A DNA stretch of 64,000 nucleotides from CAYYAQ01 sp964469555 (GCA_964469555.1 CAYYAQ010000002.1:36410-100409), one strand, 5' to 3'. Positions 25,901 through 33,970 are shown, counted from the stretch's first letter. Notes: generated by a model from the letters alone, not told the origin. Numbers and translations are program-made.

Positions 25901-26246
25901 GACGTGGATCGAGATCGATTCACTCCTGGCCTACATGGGCCTGACGCGAGGCGACCTCGACGACACCTGGAAGGTCGATCGTGCGGTGCGCAAGGCCAGC
26001 GCCAAGATGCCGACCTACATCACGCTCAAGGAAGTGAAGAAGCGGTGGGGCCACGGACAGGAAGACGTCTTTCCTGTGACGCAGTTCGAGAAGCTGTGGG
26101 GTGACATGTCGGCGATCACCGACATCGACTGCAGCTTCTTCGTCGTGCCCCGGTCGCGCGGCCAGCAACTGAAAGACCCGGATCAACTCGACGGTTGGTT
26201 GCGCGACGGTTCCGCCGCCCACATCGAGACGATCTGCGAGTGGTGA
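22926..26246 (+). CDS. Fusion of a GHMP-type sugar kinase and a UDP-sugar pyrophosphorylase
   Basis: This 1106-aa protein has an N-terminal helical region (1-170). A GHMP kinase of the fucokinase/heptose-kinase type follows, with RMDLTHSGWSDIFFLGMDY (about 183-201, the R-DL-GGWSD motif), GGSGGGWQDSGGVWPGMKLI (about 366-385, ATP loop) and LGGMSGGGMGFMFKP (about 525, motif 3). After a linker, a UGPase-like domain shows VVTLAAGAGSRW (about 736), QCMHPVGHWFEVPNLL and LLLHNIDTLGADLDPALLGA (about 920). The kinase would phosphorylate C1 of a free sugar and the second domain would couple the product to UTP. Bacteroides FKP has the same two activities with GTP in the opposite order. Confidence 0.87.
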   Translation: MTSRLIAIIESADPAVRNTPLERVCQDATVSELLEECKALDRFRHTSDNLYYRVRALFFLYAIHRFHLPRCPDLERRGLIPFDGYNQLLSRRFEEAIALFLTQLDSHGPSDAISSALSVAYHQLGFQTLADQVRRSVRSARGNQWMFRIGHPKDQPLRIRRELRAREHDDAPYPLLREQTPVRMDLTHSGWSDIFFLGMDYPEAAKVLNISVDLTVRGRDGAPQPPIETFFRVIDEPLLRLTSVDLAATADITELDEVFDYAKDYLGLLKAAVIAAGIVPPGVEGSGESLVDLLARLTGRGHGIELVSHVHAIPKGSRLAVSTNLLGSLIAVCMRATGQTASIEGVLQENERRIVAARAILGEWLGGSGGGWQDSGGVWPGMKLITGQLAEEGDPEFNISRGRLLPSHRILGDKDASAEVRRELQDSMVLVHGGMAQNVGPVLEMVTEKYLLRSEKEWSSRQEALDVLTSILDALRTGDVPTIGAATTRNFEGPIQGIIPWASNEFTERIIREIRERHGDNYLGFTMLGGMSGGGMGFMFKPEVRLAAQDDLLEIMIAAKNDLQSGLPFAMDPVVYDFEINDSGTRCSILRGSDALLPAEYYTLTVPGLLRVGRRALPAARRAELDRFGNACRNRSELQWVVPALFDRLFPRLRGRDKENTSLAQLLKEGGFDTSLHEEIRTDLREGRIGLAQNRLPSNTDIRDTKGEQVINTLGGLPASDRKKGEAALAAGEVAVVTLAAGAGSRWTQGAGVVKALNPFCRLAGKHRTFLEVHLAKSRRSSRASGQMPLHVITTSYFTHGPIAKHLENRDHYGFREHLRLSPGRTVGLRMVPMERDLRFAWEEMPQQRLDEQAQKVRDSLHTALIGWAHDKGEASDYTDNLPLQCMHPVGHWFEVPNLLRNGVMLGMLEQRPQLKYLLLHNIDTLGADLDPALLGAHINRGSCLSFEVIPRRIEDRGGGLASVDGRPRLLEGLAMPREEDEFRLSYYNSLTTWIEIDSLLAYMGLTRGDLDDTWKVDRAVRKASAKMPTYITLKEVKKRWGHGQEDVFPVTQFEKLWGDMSAITDIDCSFFVVPRSRGQQLKDPDQLDGWLRDGSAAHIETICEW

Positions 26247-26356
26247 GGCGGGTCTCCGGAACGATGATTTGGCCACGGCTCGTAGGGAGCTCCCTGCAGC
26301 ATGATCGCATGGTATGTCCGCCCTGGATTCAAGCGCACGGGCCCCTCGGGTCTTGC

Positions 26357-26947
26357 CTACCGCTTGACCTTGTCCTTCGATTTCTTGGCCGCCTTGCCGC
26401 GGGCACTCTCGCCGTAGCGAAGCTCGACCATCGAGAGCCCCTCGCCCATGAACGTCATGACGAACAACCGGTCGTGCACGTCGTCGACGATCAACCCGCG
26501 CCGCGTGAGGCCGGTGACCTTGCCGCCGAGCTTCGCGATCAGGGGCGGCAGCGTGTTGCTGTGACCGGCGACTACGGCTACCGAACCGGTCGGTAGCGCG
26601 CGAATCGCGGCGGCCTGCTTGTCAGGCTTCGGCGAAGAGATGAGTTCGACCTTCAGTCCCGCAGCCTTCGCGAGCGGAGCGATGGTCCCACGCGTGCGCG
26701 GGTAGTCTGTCGAAAACACGTGGGTGATTCCGGTCGAACCGAGCAATCGCTGCAGCGCCTTGGCGCGCTTCTCGCCTTCGGGAGCCAGGAGTCGTTTCGG
26801 ACGCGGGCCCGTCTCCGCGTGGCGCACGAAGAAGACAGTGACGGGCTTCGCCGTTTGCAGGCTGGTGGTGTTCTCCCGCCGCAGATCTCCGGCGACGAAC
26901 GCGAGGGCAGCGACGGCGCCGACGACAATGTGTTGGTAGTGCTTCAT
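26357..26947 (-). CDS. Histidine phosphatase superfamily protein, exported
   Basis: The 196-aa protein starts with a signal or anchor segment (residues about 5-20). It then has the histidine-phosphatase RHG-type motif FFVRHAETGPRP with the phospho-accepting His, VFSTDYPRTRGTIAPLAK and the second catalytic His in VVAGHSNTLPPLI. It resembles SixA/phosphoglycerate-mutase-like phosphatases. The tail is Lys/Arg-rich (KAAKKSKDKVKR). With a membrane-proximal signal it may act on a periplasmic phosphoester; the substrate is unknown. Confidence 0.88.
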   Translation of the reverse strand: MKHYQHIVVGAVAALAFVAGDLRRENTTSLQTAKPVTVFFVRHAETGPRPKRLLAPEGEKRAKALQRLLGSTGITHVFSTDYPRTRGTIAPLAKAAGLKVELISSPKPDKQAAAIRALPTGSVAVVAGHSNTLPPLIAKLGGKVTGLTRRGLIVDDVHDRLFVMTFMGEGLSMVELRYGESARGKAAKKSKDKVKR

Positions 26948-27028
26948 GATTCACCGGGTTCGAAGCGGAGGACTATACCTTCACGACCCGCGTAACTCTG
27001 GTAGTAGGGCCAAGGTGTCGCGCCCTGT

Positions 27029-27045
27029 ATCGGGATCGTCCCGAT
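27029..27045. repeat. Short inverted repeat upstream of the subtilase gene
   Basis: ATCGGGA-TCG-TCCCGAT is a perfect 7-bp inverted repeat with a 3-base centre, 61 bp before the subtilase start and 82 bp before the divergent phosphatase start. It is placed as an operator would be in a divergent promoter region; a hairpin in the leader RNA is the alternative. No clear -35/-10 pair was identified. Confidence 0.3.
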
Positions 27046-27106
27046 CCGACCAGCGCGCGCCGCCTGGGCAGAGGCGCATCCGTGGATAATCAAGTACGTT
27101 CCGCAC

Positions 27107-28684
27107 ATGTGCAACCTCACGCCCCTCGTGCTCACGATTCTCGCCCCCCTCGTCTCAGCGCAGCAGGACAAACTCGACGACGGCATCCCCGCTGGCGATG
27201 GAAACGTCGCCGTGTTCGTGCGGATGACCGACCAGATCCTGAAGAGCGGTGCAGACTACGGCGCGTACTGCACGAAACACAAGAACATCAAGCGGCGCGA
27301 ACACCGCGTCGAAGTAATCAAGACGCTGAGGGCGAAGAGCGACGCGTCGTGGAAGAGTCTCGAGAAACTCCTGGGCGAGTTGGCCGACGACATCAAGTTC
27401 GTCCAGCGTTACTGGGTCGTCAATGGTTTCGCTTGTCTCGCAACGGGTGAGGCTTGCCACAAACTGGCGAAGAACGCAAACGTGTCGTTCGTCTACCGGC
27501 AACCCCGCAACCTCCCCGCCCTGCACAACGCACCGCAGCGCGGACGGAGGGTCAGACAACCAAACCAGGGGGCGGGGAACAAACTACTCGCGAAGAAGGC
27601 GCTCGCGCTTCTCGAAGAGGGTGCCAAGGCGAAGTTCCCGCCGTTCGACAAACTGCAACCGACGTGGAATATCACGCAGATCAAGGCAGTGGACGCGTGG
27701 AAGACCGGGGCGTTCGGTCAGGGAATCACGGCGGCCTTGATTGATTCAGGTCTCGTCGTGACACCGGCGTTGTCGAGCGCGTTGTGGCGGAACGAGAAGG
27801 AAGAACTCAACGGCAAGGATGACGACGGCAACGGATTCATCGACGACCTGTTTGGGTACGACTTCAACTCGAACACTGGAATCAGCATCGGCGAGCCGGG
27901 ACGGTGTCACGGTTCGATGTGCGGCGGGATCATCGCGGGGCGACCGATAGAGGTCGACGGCAAGTACCTGGTCACAGGTGTCGCGCCGAAGTCGCGGTTG
28001 ATGGTGATCCGCGGCATGGGACTGATCAAGTCATACGAATACGCCCTCGCCAACGGCGCCGACATCGTCTCGATGAGCTACATGTGGAACATGCAACTCG
28101 GAAACTGGCGCGGTATCTATCGACTGGCGCACGAGCACATGACGATTGCCGGTGTCGTGTCTGCCGGAGGTTCGGGGAACTCCGGAAGGGCTCCGCGCAG
28201 CAGGCAAATCGGACTGCCGAAGGACATCCCATGCGTCATCGCGGCTTCTGGCCTCGACCAGAACAACAAGATGCCGGCGTTCAGTAGCAAGGGGCCGTGC
28301 ACATGGGACGGAGTGAAGTTCTACGACGACTTCCCCGAGGACAAGCCATTGATGAAGCCGGACGTGACGACGTTCATCACCGGATACCCGGTTTGGACCG
28401 ACCTTCGTCGCGCCATGCGCGGTTGGAGAAAGGTCCACGACGCGGGCGACAACGTGGGCCTCGTCGTCGGCCCGCAAGGCAATTCACTCTCCGGCCCGCA
28501 CGCCGGTGCCGTCGCTGCACTGATGCTCTCCGCCAACCCGGACCTCCCCGCGTGGCGGGTCAAGGAACTGATGATGGCCACCTGCAAGAACCTCGGGAAG
28601 ATCGGGCACGACACCAAGTTCGGCGCCGGCGCAGTCAACGCCCTAGCTGCCGTCAACGCCGCCCGCGCTGCGAAGACGCAGTAG
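27107..28684 (+). CDS. Secreted subtilisin-like serine protease (S8)
   Basis: The 525-aa protease has a signal peptide (MCNLTPLVLTILAPLVSAQ), a propeptide (about 20-185) and a subtilase domain. The catalytic triad is Asp213 (AALIDSGLVV), His268 (GRCHGSMCGGIIAG) and Ser460 (GNSLSGPHAGAVAALM), with oxyanion Asn358 (AGGSGNSG). A calcium-loop-like KDDDGNGFIDDLFGYDF lies at 237-253. His and Ser boxes deviate slightly from HGT and GTSMAAP but keep the catalytic residues. No sorting domain follows. It is a monocistron. Confidence 0.93.
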   Translation: MCNLTPLVLTILAPLVSAQQDKLDDGIPAGDGNVAVFVRMTDQILKSGADYGAYCTKHKNIKRREHRVEVIKTLRAKSDASWKSLEKLLGELADDIKFVQRYWVVNGFACLATGEACHKLAKNANVSFVYRQPRNLPALHNAPQRGRRVRQPNQGAGNKLLAKKALALLEEGAKAKFPPFDKLQPTWNITQIKAVDAWKTGAFGQGITAALIDSGLVVTPALSSALWRNEKEELNGKDDDGNGFIDDLFGYDFNSNTGISIGEPGRCHGSMCGGIIAGRPIEVDGKYLVTGVAPKSRLMVIRGMGLIKSYEYALANGADIVSMSYMWNMQLGNWRGIYRLAHEHMTIAGVVSAGGSGNSGRAPRSRQIGLPKDIPCVIAASGLDQNNKMPAFSSKGPCTWDGVKFYDDFPEDKPLMKPDVTTFITGYPVWTDLRRAMRGWRKVHDAGDNVGLVVGPQGNSLSGPHAGAVAALMLSANPDLPAWRVKELMMATCKNLGKIGHDTKFGAGAVNALAAVNAARAAKTQ

Positions 28685-28685
28685 C

Positions 28686-28808
28686 TCACAAGAGCGCGAG
28701 GCGCACGTTGTCGCGCAGCGCGTCGGACGTCTCCCTCGTCTCGAACCAGCGCCACAGCTCCGGATCCCGACCCCGGAAGTGGTCGCGCACCGCGCGGTGG
28801 TACGGCAT
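28686..28808 (-). pseudogene. Short C-terminal protein fragment
   Basis: Minus-strand codons from ATG 28808 to TGA at 28686 encode 40 residues with normal amino-acid usage (MPYHRAVRDHFRGRDPELWR, then WFETRETSDALRDNVRLALL). They look like the end of a larger protein: charged, helical and without a start-site context. Nothing recognisable precedes them up to 29088. I could not name a family, so this is listed as a probable remnant; a genuine short ORF is possible. Confidence 0.3.
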
Positions 28809-29088
28809 CGAGGTCTGGAGTTCACGTGGTCTCGCACTGGGCGAAATCTCTGAGTTCGATGCGGGGATCCCTGGTGTCAGCGGCGTCGACATGGACCAAC
28901 CCATGATGCGCACAGACGCACTTCGATTCCACCGCTCGGAGTCTCGGAACGGGTTGCTCCCGCGCGCATCTGGAGTTACGGGTGGCGGTGATCCTCCGCA
29001 GGATCGACCTCTCCTTTTTGCGGTGACGGGCACCGGTCGGCGGACTATCTGAGCCGGCCCCCACCCCTTACTCGCACAAGAAGGTACC

Positions 29089-29727
29089 TTGAAGAAGCCA
29101 ACCCCGGAAGGGTTTACTCTCATCGAATTGATGGTCGTCATCACGATCATCGCGTTGCTCTCAGTCTCACTAATCGGCCCGATCAACAACGTGTTGCTCG
29201 CCGCAAAGAAGACCGCAGACACTGCGAATCTGCACTGGCACTACAGCGTCCTGCGATCCTACGAGCTTCGTCACAAGAGGCTGCCGACACCAGGCGGTCA
29301 CAAGTTCGTCCTCGCGCCGTGGATTAGCGGCACCGTGGAGCACACCGAGGCCAACCGCGACCGCTACTTCTCGAAGGCCCTCGACAGCGACGCACACGTC
29401 ATCGACCTGATGGACGAATCAGAAGACGGCATCTGGAAGGACTTCGACTCGGTCTCCAGCCTGGACACGCACTTCGCCGGTCGCGCCAGGGAAGGTCGCC
29501 GACACATGAACTCCGGCAGGGAGATCTGGATGGCGACGGACAACGAGGGTGGCAACACCTACCGCGACGGCTCGGTGTTGTTGTTGTTCGGCGACAACAC
29601 GGTGAAGGAGATCCGGCGGGACCCGGACCAGATCAAGCTGGGCGCGCCTGCCGACATCGACGTCGAGTACGCGCTCGAAGTCGGACCGAACTCGCCGCAC
29701 CCGGACCTTCGCAAGCTGCGCAAGTAG
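29089..29727 (+). CDS. Prepilin-like protein (type II secretion / type IV pilin N-terminal methylation site)
   Basis: The 212-aa protein has the class III signal KPTPEGFTLIELMVVITIIA at its N terminus: cleavage after Gly and methylation of Phe by a prepilin peptidase, Glu at +5, then a hydrophobic helix. The rest is a globular pseudopilin-like head with charged C terminus (HPDLRKLRK). The TTG start has a good Shine-Dalgarno (AAGAAGG, 5-6 nt upstream). Large families of such proteins are typical of Planctomycetota. No secretion ATPase or peptidase gene is nearby. Confidence 0.88.
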   Translation: MKKPTPEGFTLIELMVVITIIALLSVSLIGPINNVLLAAKKTADTANLHWHYSVLRSYELRHKRLPTPGGHKFVLAPWISGTVEHTEANRDRYFSKALDSDAHVIDLMDESEDGIWKDFDSVSSLDTHFAGRAREGRRHMNSGREIWMATDNEGGNTYRDGSVLLLFGDNTVKEIRRDPDQIKLGAPADIDVEYALEVGPNSPHPDLRKLRK

Positions 29728-29853
29728 CCGATGGCGAAATCCCGGCGACCCGCTGCGTGACGACCGACCGTTTTGGCAGTGACATCAGTACATCTGATGG
29801 TAGCACCGGAGCAATACCCACGAGACCCTTCCTGAAGGCGGCCACAGAAGTTA

Positions 29854-29872
29854 ACCTCGAGTAGTTCGAGGT
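29854..29872. other. Leader hairpin before the gap-split secreted protein
   Basis: ACCTCGA-GTAGT-TCGAGGT forms a perfect 7-bp stem with a 5-base loop, 31 bp before the ATG at 29904, which has a strong Shine-Dalgarno (AAGGAG). There is no run of T behind it, so it is not an obvious terminator. It may be a leader structure or an operator. Confidence 0.3.
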
Positions 29873-29903
29873 CGCCTCCGCACCGTCGGACAAGGAGATT
29901 GCC

Positions 29904-30078
29904 ATGCGAAGCTCTCTCGTCCTCGTCGTCGCACTGCTCTTCGCTCTTCCCGCGTCAAGTCAAACCGTTGATCTCTCCAAGTGGAAAGTAGAGCAACTCA
30001 CCGGTGCCGGTCCGTGGACGATAGATGTGCCCAAGAGTCGCGCCCTGTTCACGAACCGGAGCCTCGCCGATCGCTCGG
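29904..30078 (+). CDS. Secreted protein, N-terminal part (truncated by the assembly gap)
   Basis: ATG 29904 follows AAGGAG at 7 nt spacing. The product begins MRSSLVLVVALLFALPASSQ, a standard signal peptide, followed by TVDLSKWKVEQLTGAGPWTI, which could be the start of a carbohydrate-binding or laminin-G-like beta-sandwich domain. The frame runs into the 100-N gap at 30079. The piece after the gap may be the C terminus of the same gene; the reading frame across the gap cannot be checked because its true length is unknown. Confidence 0.75.
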
Positions 30079-30178
30079 NNNNNNNNNNNNNNNNNNNNNN
30101 NNNNNNNNNNNNNNNNNNNNNNNNNNNNNNNNNNNNNNNNNNNNNNNNNNNNNNNNNNNNNNNNNNNNNNNNNNNNNN
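30079..30178. other. Assembly gap of 100 Ns
   Basis: Exactly 100 undetermined bases join two contigs. The round length marks an arbitrary scaffold spacer, so the real distance is unknown and genes on either side may be incomplete. Confidence 0.99.
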
Positions 30179-30180
30179 CG

Positions 30181-30453
30181 CTCGGCGTGTCGAAGACGAC
30201 GTGGGGAGGGATTCCGCTCCCGTTCAACATGGGCATCATCGGAGCGACGGGATGCACTCTGTTCACGAGCCTCGAGTTCCACCTCCCGGTCGCGAACACG
30301 AATGGTTCTGGCTCCATCACCCTTCCGCTCCCGAACGATCCGCTGCTCTTGCTGTTTCCCTTCTACTGTCAGGCAACCGTCATCGACCCCCCGGCCAATG
30401 CGCTCGGGATGATCTTGTCGAATGCAGCGGCGGCGAAGTGCGGCGTCCGCTAG
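30181..30453 (+). CDS. C-terminal part of a secreted planctomycete-type protein
   Basis: After the gap the frame reads GIPLPFNMGIIGATGCTLFT, then SITLPLPNDPLLLLFPFYCQ and ATVIDPPANALGMILSNAAA, ending in TAG at 30451-30453. The pattern (GC-L...S...LP-PN-P-L....Q..V.DP.ANALG...SN) is a C-terminal module that I associate with secreted proteins of some marine Planctomycetota; this is from memory. It is probably the tail of the gene starting at 29904. The same frame stays coding-like after the TAG, see the next entry. Confidence 0.6.
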   Translation, partial: LGVSKTTWGGIPLPFNMGIIGATGCTLFTSLEFHLPVANTNGSGSITLPLPNDPLLLLFPFYCQATVIDPPANALGMILSNAAAAKCGVR

Positions 30454-30600
30454 CTTGTTGGATCTCCGGGCAACACCCACGCGAACCGGTCGTACTGGAC
30501 CTTCGGCTCGGTGACGTTGCACCACGCCTTCCTCGTGTACGACGCCAAGGGGCGGTTCTACATGGCGAGCAACTCCGTACCGCTGCGACTCGAGAACTGA
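30454..30600 (+). pseudogene. In-frame coding-like continuation after the TAG
   Basis: Without any shift, the frame after the TAG at 30451-30453 continues LVGSPGNTHANRSYWTFGSV, then TLHHAFLVYDAKGRFYMASN and SVPLRLEN before TGA at 30598-30600. The residue composition and conserved-looking aromatic and Gly positions are those of coding sequence. Either the TAG is a mutation or error inside one longer gene, or this is the tail of a separate decayed gene. I do not recognise the family. Confidence 0.4.
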
Positions 30601-30797
30601 GTGCGTCACCGGTCGGTTCATGGGCAGACTCCCGACCAGTTCTGGGCGTTTCACCGTTGATAGGCGCTCTTGTGCTGACCTGCTGACAAAACGTCCGGAC
30701 ACCGGTCGACGAGAATCCGACGGCGGAGTGTCGATGTCGGGAAAAATGCTCATACAGCCTTGGGGTCCGTCGGCTTTCTCCCGTCAGAAGAAGCGAG

Positions 30798-31019
30798 ATG
30801 CGGAGCACGCCAACACAAATCACTGGGGGAGACGGCGAAGCCGTCGCGCGCCGGGCCGCGAAACTCGGCGACCAGTACGAACGTATGGTGCGCCGATTCC
30901 GCCGGACGCAAGAACCACGGGTGCCTGAACTGCAAGACCACCGACGCAGGGTGGTTCCACCTTACGTATGGACCGCGTTGGCGATCAGCGTCCTCATGAC
31001 GGCGATGGGCTGGATCTGA
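30798..31019 (+). CDS. Small protein with a C-terminal membrane anchor, 73 aa
   Basis: ATG 30798 follows an AG-rich stretch (AGAAGAAGCGAG) that can serve as Shine-Dalgarno. The product is a charged helix (AVARRAAKLGDQYERMVRRF) ending in a single hydrophobic segment VWTALAISVLMTAMGWI at the very C terminus, so it would be a tail-anchored inner-membrane protein. No family recognised. It ends 17 bp before the convergent endonuclease/phosphatase gene. Confidence 0.45.
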   Translation: MRSTPTQITGGDGEAVARRAAKLGDQYERMVRRFRRTQEPRVPELQDHRRRVVPPYVWTALAISVLMTAMGWI

Positions 31020-31036
31020 TCCGCGGCAACAGACTC

Positions 31037-32011
31037 TCAACGCAACTCGACGATCAACGGCAAGTGGTCGGAACCGATGTCGGGGCCGGCCCTGCGATCG
31101 ACGACCTCGAGATCCGGCGCGTGCAGACAGTGGTCGATCGGAATACGGCACGGCAAGGGGAGCGTCATCGGCCACGTCGTCTGTAGCCCGAAGCCCCGAG
31201 CGCTGTCGCGGAGCCCACTCGACTCGAGAAGGTCTGCGAACACCGGCGACCACGGTGTCATGTTGAAGTCCCCCGCGAGGATCGTCCGCCTGCCGAGCGC
31301 GCGCGCTGCCTTCGATACCACCGACGCCTGTTCATCCCGCCGCATCGCGTTGTCGCGACCGACCGGCGGGACGGGATGCGTCAACAGGATCTGCAACGGT
31401 TCGCCACCATGAGTGATCCGCGCTTCGATCGAAGGGACGCCCGCAGTGCCATACTGTCGGATCTCTCCGAGCTCGAGCGGGATGCGCGACAACAGCGCGA
31501 TCCCGAAGTTGTCCGGTCGTGCGCGCAAGACCCGGTGTGGGTAGTCGGACGCGAGAGCGTTGAGCGCAGCCAACCACGAGCCATCGATCTCCTCCAGCAA
31601 GAGGATGTGCGGCTTCTCGCGGCAAACCAACTCGAGTAGTCGAGAGTGATCCCTGTTGCTGGCGTGGACGTTCGCGATCAGCAAACGCAGGACCGGTCGA
31701 TCGGCAGCGCCAGGTGAGTTCGACGATTCCGAAACGTAGAGCGGCGCGATCACGACACCGTTGATCGCACAAAGGAGAGCCGCGCACGCCAATCCCCTGC
31801 GCCTGCGCAGGAGCGCGAAGATCACGAGCACGACGACGGCACCCCAAAAAAACTGCATCCGAAAGTGCGACGCGAGCTCCAACCACCACGCCAACCGCCC
31901 CGCGAACCCGAGGCCCGTCCCGACAGCGAGCAGGACCGTCCCAGCCCAGCTCCACAGAGCCAGTGAGCGGGCGACCCTCCCCGGTCGTTCTTTCCCTTCT
32001 CCGTCTTTCAT
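31037..32011 (-). CDS. Membrane-anchored endonuclease/exonuclease/phosphatase family protein
   Basis: The 324-aa protein has three N-terminal membrane segments (about residues 14-95), then an EEP domain: LLIANVHASNRD, LLLEEIDGSW (metal-binding Glu), ILLTHPVPP, AGDFNMTPWSPVF (Asp/Asn), RIPIDHCLHAPDL and GSDHLPLIVEL (catalytic SDH). This organisation is that of bacterial 'endonuclease/exonuclease/phosphatase family' membrane proteins whose substrate (lipid, nucleotide or DNA) is usually unknown. ATG 32011 lies 8 bp after the stop of the methyltransferase gene, so they form an operon. Confidence 0.88.
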   Translation of the reverse strand: MKDGEGKERPGRVARSLALWSWAGTVLLAVGTGLGFAGRLAWWLELASHFRMQFFWGAVVVLVIFALLRRRRGLACAALLCAINGVVIAPLYVSESSNSPGAADRPVLRLLIANVHASNRDHSRLLELVCREKPHILLLEEIDGSWLAALNALASDYPHRVLRARPDNFGIALLSRIPLELGEIRQYGTAGVPSIEARITHGGEPLQILLTHPVPPVGRDNAMRRDEQASVVSKAARALGRRTILAGDFNMTPWSPVFADLLESSGLRDSARGFGLQTTWPMTLPLPCRIPIDHCLHAPDLEVVDRRAGPDIGSDHLPLIVELR

Positions 32012-32019
32012 CGTTGGAC

Positions 32020-33198
32020 TCAGACCGCCGATCCAGGAGCGACGAAACACACGATGCGGCGACCCAGTCGCAGCCCGAACAGCGTAAAAGGCGTCGCCCC
32101 GGTCCCGCGCAAGGCCATCTGCACGGCGTCGGTCGAAACCGCGCGGTCACGGGTACGGACAGTGACGATTCCGCCGTCGTGTTCTTCCAACCACTCGCGG
32201 ATCTTCTGCTCCCGCCACGGAAGCTCGGCGAGGATCTCGTGACGTTCGAACCACGGATCGTCCAGTGGGGTCTGGCACGTGAGGATACCGAGCCCCGCCG
32301 CCAGCTCGGCGGCGCCGGTGCGCGCGATGCGAGGGGCGACGAGTTGTGCCCGTTCGAGCGCGGGATCCGGCACCAGCAAGTAGCGACCGGCGGTCTCATC
32401 CACCGGCAGCGCGAAGTCCGGCTTCGCGGTGAATGTCAGGTCGCTGCCAGCATCAGCGGAGAGACGGGTGGCGGTGTGCGCGCCGGGCGCGCGACAGAGT
32501 TCGCCACACCACATCACGGTCTGGACGAGACTACCGTCATCGCTGATGAACTCGAGTTCTCGCGTTTGGCGCTCCGGTACCTCTCGCCAGTCCACCCCCG
32601 GACCCAGCTTCACTGCCGCGGCAGGCGCGGTCGCGAGGATCGGTGACAGGACCGCGGGACCGGGATCATAGTCCGCGAAGTGCCAGAGCCGCTTGCCCGT
32701 GGACTCTTCCCGCCGCGACGGATCGACGTGAATCCACGAATCGCCATCGCAGACGTAGCCCTCGATGTCGAGTGCCTGGGTTTCAACGCGGGCGTTGTGT
32801 CCGGCCATGAAGGCTCGAGCCGGCGAGCGATCGATCGCGAGGACTGGCCGGTGCAGTCCCGCGAAGGCCATCGTGTCGCCCCCGATGCCGCAACACAGAT
32901 CGACGATGCGCGGCGCGTCCGCGAATCGCCGCGCCTTGTGCGCAGCCACGCGTGACCCCGTCGCCTGCTCGACACCGGCTCCATCACACAGGAGTCGTGA
33001 TGCGTCCGAAAACTTGGTCGCGGCCTTGCGACGACCCGCGCAGAGATCCAGCGCAACCTCGACGATGTCTCTCGGGTACTTCTTGCGGAGGCGCTGCAGC
33101 AACGACAGGCCGAGGTCTACCGCGGAGTCCACTTCGACGAGAAGCGGCTCGTAATCCGCGTCCAGGATGCGTTGCCACGCTTCGAGAGAAGCCGTCAC
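32020..33198 (-). CDS. Class I SAM-dependent methyltransferase with a THUMP-like domain
   Basis: This protein of about 392 aa starts at GTG 33198 (VTASLEAWQRILDADYEPLL). Its centre holds a Rossmann methyltransferase core with motif I in IVDLCCGIGGDTMAFAG and a later WIHVDPSRREESTGKRL acidic loop. The C-terminal third (DPWFERHEILAELPWREQKI, then FTLFGLRLGRRIVCFV) matches the THUMP-like domain found in this uncharacterised family, which is distantly related to RNA methyltransferases. The substrate is unknown. The open frame extends upstream without a recognisable extension, so the GTG is a choice by homology. Confidence 0.85.
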   Translation of the reverse strand: MTASLEAWQRILDADYEPLLVEVDSAVDLGLSLLQRLRKKYPRDIVEVALDLCAGRRKAATKFSDASRLLCDGAGVEQATGSRVAAHKARRFADAPRIVDLCCGIGGDTMAFAGLHRPVLAIDRSPARAFMAGHNARVETQALDIEGYVCDGDSWIHVDPSRREESTGKRLWHFADYDPGPAVLSPILATAPAAAVKLGPGVDWREVPERQTRELEFISDDGSLVQTVMWCGELCRAPGAHTATRLSADAGSDLTFTAKPDFALPVDETAGRYLLVPDPALERAQLVAPRIARTGAAELAAGLGILTCQTPLDDPWFERHEILAELPWREQKIREWLEEHDGGIVTVRTRDRAVSTDAVQMALRGTGATPFTLFGLRLGRRIVCFVAPGSAV

Positions 33199-33518
33199 GG
33201 GCCGCCCTCCCACAACCACGCGTGCGATGACGCTCGCTCGCGACGGATCTTGGGCGGCACCGTCGAGCAAGGGCACGCGCGGGCGAAAGCCTTCACGCGC
33301 GAGGACCGGACTTGGTGGAGAAGAAAGCGGAATTCGGAGGACACGAGTCGAGGATTGCGAACTACGGAGATCTCCCCTCCCAAGAGAATCACCCCACCGA
33401 CTAATCTTGCGGTCGCTAGATGACCCTGTCAAAAAACTCTCACATGCCCATCGCACGGGGGCCAGCCACCCACCACCCTGCCCACCGTATCCGCACACTC
33501 TCCGCTGTGAATCAGACG
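33199..33518. other. Intergenic region between divergent genes, nothing recognised
   Basis: About 320 bp between the THUMP-like methyltransferase and the decayed metalloprotease-like gene. Open frames on the plus strand here (for example 33172-33423) have no signature and are Arg/Ser-rich, like shadow ORFs. The only noticeable features are an AT-richer tract GACTAATCTTGCGG near 33399 and AAAAAAC near 33431. No RNA gene or clear promoter could be called. Confidence 0.4.
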
Positions 33519-33886
33519 ATGAAACGAATGTCGAATCTCGCTCTCCTCGCGATTCTCCCCGCGATCGCTGTCGCGCAACGACCCGACCCCAGAATGGAAT
33601 AGGAGGAGTTTCTCACGGAGAACGGTCGCGGCTCCTGGTCGGTGATGTGGAATCCCGAGACGGGGACGCCCGACGCGGTCTACGGCAAGGGTCTGGCCAC
33701 TGGCGACGAGTTGACCACCATCGAGGCGGGCCGGGTCGAAGCGGAGGCTCTGCTCAAGAAATACGCCGACCTTCTCGGCATGGGTGGTTCGAAGTTCGCG
33801 GCGGGGTTTCTTCGCCAGCGAGACGGTCTCGAGCCCTCGATCTGCTTACGACCGTCGAGCAAGAGAAGACAACGGGCAACGGATAG
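33519..33886 (+). pseudogene. Decayed secreted-protein gene (signal peptide, early TAG, truncated propeptide)
   Basis: ATG 33519 starts a signal peptide (KRMSNLALLAILPAIAVAQ). After RPDPRME a TAG at 33600-33602 interrupts, and the same frame goes on EEFLTENGRGSWSVMWNPET, then GTPDAVYGKGLATGDELTTI and EAEALLKKYADLLGMGGSKF. That stretch resembles the propeptide start of a large secreted metalloprotease (fungalysin/thermolysin type), but this is tentative. After about 33790 another frame carries LDLLTTVEQEKTTGNG. Only about 120 residues of what should be a long protein remain. Confidence 0.55.
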
Positions 33887-33970
33887 CGACTCCCACCTGG
33901 TCATCACTCCATCGCCCTGCTGAACCGAACGGTTGCCCTGCGGAACGAGTCCTCCCCGGAACAACCAGCT

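Noticed and set aside
28990..29005. Rho-independent terminator (GATCCT-CCGC-AGGATC)
   Set aside because: The stem is weak and the T-run lies about 12 bases behind it, so it does not fit a terminator; it may be chance.
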